Assembly: GCA_902783615.1 (NCBI GenBank)
Contig: CACZRQ010000213.1
Location: 1-6,876 of the forward strand
Direction: 5' to 3'
DNA: 6,876 bases
Origin: an uncultured Bacteroidales bacterium
GTDB lineage: Bacteria > Bacteroidota > Bacteroidia > Bacteroidales > Bacteroidaceae
Shown piece by piece: positions 1 to 4,881 of this stretch (its first letter is position 1; each line of letters begins with the position of its first letter). The translations under genes were made by a program, and so were the position numbers. Below the pieces are notes generated by a model that worked only from the letters and a program-made list of their open reading frames with translations, had not been told where the DNA came from and did no database searches.

Positions 1-26
1 AAGACAAAGTTTCAGTGTGTACACTT

Positions 27-440
27 ATGATATTTAGAGAGGAAATATATTTGTATAATCGATTTCACGAACTTTTTGAGAGAGCGAGAAACGCAGGAAT
101 GGCAGAAGACGTTTTTTTGTCGTACATCGAAGACTTTATCACTCAATATGAGAAAGTCAAAGGTTACAACGTCAAACGTCAATTAGAAGACAAAGAAAAA
201 GAACTGAAAGAAGTGCAGCAGTTATTTGATGCAGCAAGTAATCGTCTGGATAAATTCGAGCAACGAAAAAAGTATCATATCAGAAACTATCAGAAACTAA
301 TCACTGATGACACTGAGTTTGAAAAGAAAATGGCAGAGTTGAACGAACAGCAAAAAGCAGATACGGAGTTTGTTGCAGAAGCATCCAAAGAGATAGAACG
401 CATACAGCAAGAAATCGAAAAACTGAAAGCAGTGCAATAA
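27..440 (+). CDS. Small coiled-coil protein of unknown function (start uncertain, possibly cut by window edge)
   Basis: I do not recognise a family. From the ATG at 27 the protein is 137 residues. It is rich in Lys, Glu and Gln and has no signal peptide or membrane segment, so it is probably cytoplasmic. The first 45 residues contain an aromatic amphipathic stretch (LYNRFHELFERAR). The rest reads as two long helices broken near a TDDTEF segment, with the heptad-like pattern of an antiparallel coiled-coil hairpin, ending in EIEKLKAVQ. The start is unsettled: the frame is open to the window edge, a GTG lies at 15, ATGs lie at 27 and 99, and no clear ribosome binding site is visible. A TATATTTG sequence (46-53) resembles a Bacteroidetes -7 box, which would favour the ATG at 99, but it has no good -33 partner. 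The gene converges on the lipoprotein gene that ends at 661. A DNA- or protein-binding accessory role is possible but nothing in the sequence proves it. Confidence 0.55.
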   Translation: MIFREEIYLYNRFHELFERARNAGMAEDVFLSYIEDFITQYEKVKGYNVKRQLEDKEKELKEVQQLFDAASNRLDKFEQRKKYHIRNYQKLITDDTEFEKKMAELNEQQKADTEFVAEASKEIERIQQEIEKLKAVQ

Positions 441-508
441 GAGTCGTTTTGTGTAATAGTGTACGGTGGTAGAGTGTCCAGACCGTGAAGAGTGGCGCAA
501 AACGGCTC
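441..508 (+). repeat. Inverted repeat directly after the coiled-coil gene
   Basis: GAGTCGTTTTG (441-451) starts at the base after the TAA stop and pairs with CAAAACGGCTC (498-508) through 11 positions, one a G-U pair. The stem can extend three more positions inward with wobbles. The enclosed 40-odd bases hold a second small stem, ACGGT (463-467) with ACCGT (482-486). ATTTT follows the outer arm. It may be a structured 3' end of the upstream mRNA or a weak terminator. The loop is long for an intrinsic terminator, so the role is uncertain. Confidence 0.45.
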
Positions 509-534
509 ATTTTCGTCGATTCCCGCAAAAATGC

Positions 535-570
535 TCGTTAAAGTTTCTTAATGACGATTTTTGTATTTTT
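535..570 (+). terminator. Possible intrinsic terminator for the coiled-coil gene
   Basis: TTAA (538-541) and TTAA (548-551) can pair, flanked by TCG/CGA complementarity with a small bulge. The stem is followed by a T-rich tract (TTTTTGTATTTTT, 558-570). The stem is short and AT-rich, but the long T tract and the place between two converging genes favour termination of the plus-strand transcript. The same T-rich stretch contains TATTTTTG, which also matches a Bacteroidetes -7 box, so the assignment is tentative. Confidence 0.3.
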
Positions 571-660
571 GTGCTTTTCGTGGTTCTGGTGCTTTCCTAC
601 TCAAAAAACGATATTTTTGTAACTTACTGAAAATCAGCACCCATTACAGTCTGTGTTCTT

Positions 661-2040
661 TTAGTTAAGGCTTGTCAAGCTACTACAACCATAAAAAGCA
701 CTACTACCAATTGATGTTAAAGCCGAAGGAAGTATTATCTCTCTTAAAGAAGGGCAATTGTTAAAAGTATAAGGCCCTATTGATATAACACCCTCTGGAA
801 TTGTTACATTCTTCAGCTTACCACAACCATCAAACATATAAGAACCTGTGCCTCGTAACGAATTAGGTAAGACAATACTTTCTAAAGCAATGCATGACAT
901 GAAAGCTTTTTCTTGAACAGACTGAACCCCTGTGAAATACTGGAACTCATCGAAAGACTTGATTTTTGTCTTAGCATAGAATTTATTGCCAATATCTGTA
1001 ACAGCAGCTGCCTCTTCATAACCCAGTTCGCCATCCTTATTCGTATCCCAATTCGCAATACAGATGGCTTTAACGTTATCATCAGCAAAAGCAATAATTT
1101 GGTCTGGCGATGGGGTGTTGTCAACAAACGTTTTCTCGACGGTGTATTGCTTACCTGCTTCCAATTCATGGCCATCCAAAGTGGCGTTGAAGATTCTATC
1201 ACCATCAAGCATCAAGTTCAAAGACCCTTGTGACAAATCCACTGGTGCCAGCATCATGTAGGCAGTCAGCTCTGCATTGTCTGACTGCAATTCTATATCA
1301 TCCAAACTGAGGGTGAAAGTTTTACTGGTCTCTGTGGGTTTCAAAACAGGAGTTTGGCCAGAAATATCCAACTCTGCTTTGGTAACAAACACTTCTTCAG
1401 ATGAAGTCAAGGTCAAAGAAGTGTAAGTACCTGCCTTGGGAACCGTAAGGTTGAACGCCATCAAGGCTCCGAGATGCTTGAACTGGAAGTTCAGATAGCC
1501 TGAGCTGTTGGTCTGGACTCCCCCTGTAGCTTGGTAATCATATTGGCCAAGATGAACCGTACTTCCATTGTCCGCCTGCTTCTGACCAGTATAGTTCAAC
1601 TGAATTCGCTTGTTACCATAGTCGCAATTCTTGCTTTTATAGGGATAGTAAGCAGCATAAGTACTGTTTGAACGCAGAGCCCAACCACCACCATCAAATT
1701 CAGCTTGATTGCTTTCCGTTCCAGCTTGAATGGGAAACTCCACTTGGCCACCTACATTCGGGAAAATGCCAATGGTATCACCCTGTGCCCAAGTCACTTT
1801 TACACCACCATCAATGACAGAATAAGCAGTACGAGTTGTGGCATCAGCCAATGCAAAATCAGACAGCGACACACTGATGCCTTTCACCACATCACTTCCA
1901 CCTGTATCTTTGACAGCCACGGGCTCATTATCCACAAACGGCTTCTCATCGCTGCTGCAAGCCGTTAGACTGTATGACATTACAAATACCATACTGGACA
2001 GACACAAATAAGAAATCGATTTCATAAACACCTTTTTCAT
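661..2040 (-). CDS. Fimbrillin-like / BspA-type leucine-rich-repeat surface lipoprotein
   Basis: This is a predicted 459-residue outer-surface lipoprotein. A signal peptide ends in the lipobox LTAC, with Cys28 as the lipid anchor, followed by SSDEK, which fits a Bacteroidetes surface-export signal. Residues about 50-300 resemble the Mfa-like/fimbrillin beta-sandwich family: TRTAY motif, then VTWAQGDTIGIF, a YYPY motif, and FKHLGALMAFNLTV. Residues 332-343 (DTNKDGELGYEE) form an EF-hand-like loop with D332, N334, D336 and E343 in ligand positions. This leads into BspA/LRR_5 repeats with an exact 23-residue period (Phe380, 403, 426, 449; Cys383, 406, 429, 452). Only three full repeats and part of a fourth are present before the TAA stop. 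No continuation was found in the other frames just downstream. The ATG at 2040 precedes the signal peptide; Met6 is an alternative start. The gene appears monocistronic, with its own promoter at 2303-2334 and a long structured leader. Members of these families mediate adhesion or pilus assembly; that role here is inferred. Confidence 0.88.
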   Translation of the reverse strand: MKKVFMKSISYLCLSSMVFVMSYSLTACSSDEKPFVDNEPVAVKDTGGSDVVKGISVSLSDFALADATTRTAYSVIDGGVKVTWAQGDTIGIFPNVGGQVEFPIQAGTESNQAEFDGGGWALRSNSTYAAYYPYKSKNCDYGNKRIQLNYTGQKQADNGSTVHLGQYDYQATGGVQTNSSGYLNFQFKHLGALMAFNLTVPKAGTYTSLTLTSSEEVFVTKAELDISGQTPVLKPTETSKTFTLSLDDIELQSDNAELTAYMMLAPVDLSQGSLNLMLDGDRIFNATLDGHELEAGKQYTVEKTFVDNTPSPDQIIAFADDNVKAICIANWDTNKDGELGYEEAAAVTDIGNKFYAKTKIKSFDEFQYFTGVQSVQEKAFMSCIALESIVLPNSLRGTGSYMFDGCGKLKNVTIPEGVISIGPYTFNNCPSLREIILPSALTSIGSSAFYGCSSLTSLN

Positions 2041-2297
2041 GGCTTTATTTTAACCATCAGTGCCAAATGGGTATTAGTTTGCAAAAAGAAGCGTGGCACT
2101 GTATGCACCACATTTGAATTGAAGGTCGTAGGAAACCTAAAGTACGAATATGGAGATAGCAGCCCACGCTAAGCGTGAGAACCATCATGCCTTACTCTTG
2201 TACTTCTTTTGAAAATTTCCTACGTTTTCAATTCACAAGTTAAGCATAACGCTTCTTATAAAAATCCACAATGTCTTGAAGAAGTTTGCACTCCTTC
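2041..2297 (-). promoter_or_regulatory. Long structured 5' leader of the fimbrillin/BspA gene
   Basis: If transcription starts a few bases after the -7 box at 2303, the mRNA carries about 255 untranslated bases before the ATG at 2040. That is long for a Bacteroidales gene. The leader contains the large imperfect hairpin at 2115-2235. A second helix is possible between 2249-2257 and 2086-2094 (9 bp), and a third between 2094-2100 and 2059-2065 (7 bp). The second and third share one base and would form a pseudoknot or be mutually exclusive, and the last ends 18 bases before the start codon. The layout suggests RNA-level control of the lipoprotein, but no ligand or known riboswitch is recognised. 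Confidence 0.45.
2115..2235 (-). repeat. Large imperfect palindrome (about 120 nt hairpin) in the leader
   Basis: The outer arms are 2115-2135 and 2216-2235. TGAATTGAA pairs with TTCAATTCA, and CGTAGGAAA pairs with TTTCCTACG, with a small asymmetric bulge (GGT against TT) between them. Further in, AAGTAC (2140-2145) pairs with GTACTT (2200-2205), extendable by two positions. At the centre, CACGC (2165-2169) pairs with GCGTG (2173-2177) around a TAA loop. Three nested helices in one register are unlikely by chance. The element could be a conserved cis-regulatory RNA, a REP/BIME-like or MITE-like mobile hairpin, or a small non-coding RNA. No transposase or reverse transcriptase lies nearby. Confidence 0.6.
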
Positions 2298-2302
2298 ATC
2301 TG

Positions 2303-2334
2303 CAAAAATAGTACAAGCAGAAGAGAAAAACAAA
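2303..2334 (-). promoter_or_regulatory. Bacteroidetes sigma-ABfr-type promoter for the fimbrillin/BspA gene
   Basis: On the minus strand, TTTG (2334 to 2331) is followed by a 20-bp spacer and TATTTTTG (2310 to 2303). This matches the Bacteroides consensus (TTTG at -33, 19-21 bp, TAnnTTTG at -7) exactly in both boxes and in spacing. Transcription would start near 2297 and run into the lipoprotein gene. Confidence 0.75.
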
Positions 2335-2438
2335 TAAATCTGCCAATTTGTTTTGGATATCGCTGAAATTGCACTTTCCTCGCATTCAATTACTGACAAT
2401 TAAAACGTTTGTAGCAAAGGAAACAACTTTGAATAATG

Positions 2439-2454
2439 GTGCAACGGATTGCAC
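2439..2454. promoter_or_regulatory. Perfect 6-bp dyad GTGCAA-N4-TTGCAC, operator-like
   Basis: GTGCAA (2439-2444) and TTGCAC (2449-2454) are exact inverse complements around CGGA. The dyad lies about 105 bp upstream of the -33 box of the lipoprotein gene. That is a plausible place for a dimeric regulator, although a 6-bp dyad can arise by chance. No regulator gene is in the window. Confidence 0.25.
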
Positions 2455-2523
2455 AAAGAGTGAAATAAGTGATGTATCAGCCTGATGACATGCTTTATAC
2501 AGAAAACTTACCCCATTTTTTGA

Positions 2524-2796
2524 AAAAAAACAAAAAGTTGCCTTCACCCTTCACCTTTTCTTAAAACACCTTGATATTGCTGGTTTATCATGGTGAAGGG
2601 AGGTGAAGGCAGGGTGAAGGCAGAACAATACTTAGACGGCAATCAACAACTCATAGGAATTATCTTTCTTACTGTCTCCTTTCACCTTTGCCTTCACCTC
2701 CCTTCACCTCCCTTCACCTCGATAGATTATAAATATCAATGGTTTTCTAAAAAAGGTGAAGGGTGAAGGCAAAAAACATGAAAGTTTTGTTTTTTT
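2524..2796. repeat. Highly palindromic GGTGAAGG repeat block
   Basis: The octamer GGTGAAGG or its complement CCTTCACC occurs ten times. Complement copies start at 2541 and 2548; direct copies at 2592, 2602 and 2613; complement copies at 2691, 2701 and 2711, plus an imperfect one at 2678-2686; direct copies at 2755 and 2762. The ends form an exact 22-bp inverted repeat (2538-2559 with 2751-2772), flanked by a further A-rich/T-rich 12-bp match (2524-2535 with 2785-2796). Inside, 2592-2609 pairs perfectly with 2701-2718 and 2613-2622 with 2689-2698. The inner copies are spaced 10-11 bp, about one helical turn; the end copies overlap with a 7-bp period. No ORF is present. It may be a MITE-like element, a multi-site protein-binding region or a recombination site. 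It sits between the terminator of the peptidase gene and the promoter of the lipoprotein gene. Confidence 0.8.
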
Positions 2797-2827
2797 GTAA
2801 GAGGGAAAAACAAGGGAGGTGATTATA

Positions 2828-2873
2828 AAGCCATCCCGAAGTAAATGGGTCATTTACTCCGGGAGGATGGCTT
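2828..2873 (-). terminator. Hairpin terminator of the LtaS-like / M13 peptidase unit
   Basis: AAGCCATCC (2828-2836) pairs perfectly with GGATGGCTT (2865-2873). An inner helix, 2837-2847 with 2851-2861, pairs at 10 of 11 positions around a 3-nt loop, with a GGA bulge. The structure starts 18 bp after the TGA stop of the peptidase gene. The T run beyond it is short (CTTTATAAT), so it may act as an mRNA 3'-end stabiliser as well as, or instead of, a strong terminator. Confidence 0.65.
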
Positions 2874-2890
2874 CACGTCTATTATCTATT

Positions 2891-4822
2891 TCACCAAATA
2901 TGGATCCTATTCTCTGGCTTCAGGTAGAGATAGTCGCCCCACTGCACATCGAAGAGTTCATACCAGCGGTCCATATTCATCACCACCCCATTCACGCGCT
3001 CCTTGTCAAAGGCATGAGAGGCATACTTGAATCGATTGTAAAAATCGTAGCCGTATCGAGAACGGAAGTATTCGGCATTGCCTTGGAAGAATTTGCGCTC
3101 CATTTCGTCCAAGTCCTCGCCCTTGAATCCCTGCTTCAGGCAGTAGGCCACAAAGGCATCGTGAGCAATTTCCATTCCGCCCAAATCGGCAATGTTCTCA
3201 TCCAGCGTAAGCTCTCCGTCGGCATGGATGTCAGGATAATCCGGAAGCAGTATAAAACGGTTATACAGCTCTACTAACCGCTTCTGCAAGGCCTCGTATT
3301 CCATCCTGTCCTGTATCGTCCACCAATCTATTTCCTTTCCATTCTCATCGTATTTGGAACCGTAAAAGCTCACAGCGTGCGTCAGTTCGTGTCCAATCAC
3401 AGACATCAGCATGCCGTACTTCATAGCTGGATGCATATCTCCCTCATACATAGGAGGTAAAATAAACGGTGCGTGGATGATAACGAAATTGCAGTCGTTG
3501 TCATAAAAGGCCGTATCCTCCAGCAGGGAACTGCCGGTAAATACCCCCACATTCATATAGTTCTCTTTCTTAGAGCTGCCCGCCAGTTTGATCGACATCA
3601 AGGTGTATTCCTTGAAGATCATCTGCATGTCTTCCAGCATATTGGTGCAATGACTTATATCAGGGAGGTCCGCCAACCAACGGTCAGGATACCCCACATA
3701 GAATTGGATGGCCTTTATTTTCCTGATGGCATTGGCCTTGGTGGTAGCACTCATCCAGGCAAGGTTTTCTATGCGGGTGCAGAATGCATCACGAATCTCC
3801 TCGCACAGGGTTTCCACTTCCCTTTTGAGCCCAGCAGACACATAACGCTCTATCAACAGGCGGTCGTCTAAGTATTGCTTCAGCAAGCTGGTCATGGTGC
3901 TTGCATACTCGAAGGGCGATTTGAAAGGCCAAGCCCTCTCTGTCATAAAGTCGAACCCCTGCTGGTTAGCGTAGGGAGCAAAGTCCTGAAACACCTTCAT
4001 CTTCAGGTAGGCTTTCAGCTCTTCCAACGGAATGATAAGCCAGTTCTTGAAGCCATCCTCAAATTCCAAAACCTCTGCTTTCAGACCCAAAGCCGGAACC
4101 AGGTATTTTTTCAGCAGTTCGTCGGCCCTTGCCTCATATTCGGCAGACTCTTCCTCGTGCTCATTCCAATAGTCTTGTTGCTTATAATAAGCCTCCTCGG
4201 CATCTACATCGACAGGATGGGTAGCTATGTATTGGTACACATCATCAGGATCATCACTCTCAAGAAAAGCCAGATGCTCACCCCGAACGTCGAACGGGCC
4301 GGAGGTTTCAAGATGAATGCTAACCGTCTTATCCGATGCCGGAGAAACATCGAAAACCCTCTTCGTCCCAGCCATTATCAGTTCGCCTGCCACACGAAAG
4401 GCATCTTCATAGCTCTGTATGCCGTCTATCTTCTTGTAGAAAGGCTTCAGGAAAGCATAGAACTGGGCGTTGGTCACCTGCACGTTCCCGTGCGCTTCCA
4501 ACTGGTCATAGACTGGGTTGGAGACGCTGGTCCTCAGCTGCTTCAACGCCTCTGGCATCTCCGTATCGAAAAATCCAACGACTCTCTTATTCCCCATCGA
4601 CGCATTTTGCCAATACTTGCCGTTGCAGTACAGATAGAAATCATCTCCTGGGCGATAGTTCTCGGCATCCATATACTGCGTAAGCGGCCAAGGCAGATTG
4701 TCTTTGGCAGAAGGAACTTCCTGCTCCTCAGGGATAACGAAGGAAAAGTCATCGTCTTCACAAGAGGTAAAGGCCAATATCAACAAGGTCAAAAGTCCAT
4801 ATATCTTCAATAGTCTCTTCAT
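2891..4822 (-). CDS. M13 family zinc metallopeptidase lipoprotein (neprilysin/PepO-like)
   Basis: This is a 643-residue peptidase of the M13 family, close to the usual bacterial length. The signal peptide ends at TSC with Cys21 as the likely lipid anchor; EDDD follows, which fits export to the cell surface. Residues about 55-430 form the M13 N-terminal domain and about 435-640 the catalytic domain. Zinc and catalytic residues are intact: HELTH at 478-482, and ENIADLGG with Glu542 as third ligand and Asp546. His603 and Arg609 are spaced as in neprilysin (His711/Arg717), followed by VNGVVMNM. The protein ends in RIHIW, the family's C-terminal aromatic signature. The substrate-binding NA[YF]Y motif reads TAFY (437-440), so the conserved Asn is Thr. 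M13 enzymes cleave short peptides on the N-terminal side of hydrophobic residues. The gene lies 59 bp after the LtaS-like gene and no separate promoter is evident, so the two are probably co-transcribed. Confidence 0.93.
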   Translation of the reverse strand: MKRLLKIYGLLTLLILAFTSCEDDDFSFVIPEEQEVPSAKDNLPWPLTQYMDAENYRPGDDFYLYCNGKYWQNASMGNKRVVGFFDTEMPEALKQLRTSVSNPVYDQLEAHGNVQVTNAQFYAFLKPFYKKIDGIQSYEDAFRVAGELIMAGTKRVFDVSPASDKTVSIHLETSGPFDVRGEHLAFLESDDPDDVYQYIATHPVDVDAEEAYYKQQDYWNEHEEESAEYEARADELLKKYLVPALGLKAEVLEFEDGFKNWLIIPLEELKAYLKMKVFQDFAPYANQQGFDFMTERAWPFKSPFEYASTMTSLLKQYLDDRLLIERYVSAGLKREVETLCEEIRDAFCTRIENLAWMSATTKANAIRKIKAIQFYVGYPDRWLADLPDISHCTNMLEDMQMIFKEYTLMSIKLAGSSKKENYMNVGVFTGSSLLEDTAFYDNDCNFVIIHAPFILPPMYEGDMHPAMKYGMLMSVIGHELTHAVSFYGSKYDENGKEIDWWTIQDRMEYEALQKRLVELYNRFILLPDYPDIHADGELTLDENIADLGGMEIAHDAFVAYCLKQGFKGEDLDEMERKFFQGNAEYFRSRYGYDFYNRFKYASHAFDKERVNGVVMNMDRWYELFDVQWGDYLYLKPENRIHIW

Positions 4823-4881
4823 AATCTTAACTTATCTAAAACAATGAGGGATGTTTCCCATTTTAAACATTAAAAATAAAC

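Noticed and set aside
564..571. TATTTTTG resembling a -7 promoter box on the plus strand, with another copy at 612-619.
   Set aside because: Neither has a TTTG at 19-21 bp upstream, both lie in T-rich DNA, and the only gene downstream is the opposite-strand 3' end of the lipoprotein gene.
627..637. CTGA-AAA-TCAG hairpin downstream of the lipoprotein gene as its terminator.
   Set aside because: The stem has only four pairs and the T-rich run on the minus strand starts about 20 bases later, so it is too weak to annotate.
2115..2235. Integron attC site or retron msr/msd as an explanation of the large palindrome.
   Set aside because: The ends do not match the attC core consensus, and no integrase or reverse transcriptase gene is in the window.
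2813..3277. Strong Shine-Dalgarno-like GGGAGGTGAT followed by a plus-strand frame with a GTG start.
   Set aside because: The frame runs antisense through the well-supported M13 gene, the GTG lies inside the motif itself, and the translation looks like a shadow of the peptidase.
3875..4813. Long plus-strand open frame of over 300 codons, and a similar one at 4993-5919.
   Set aside because: Both are antisense to genes with intact catalytic motifs, and their translations show no recognisable domain. They follow from the codon bias of the real genes.
4848..4859. Small GGGA-TGTT-TCCC hairpin between the LtaS-like and M13 genes.
   Set aside because: Only four base pairs and no T tract; not enough to call an attenuator or terminator.
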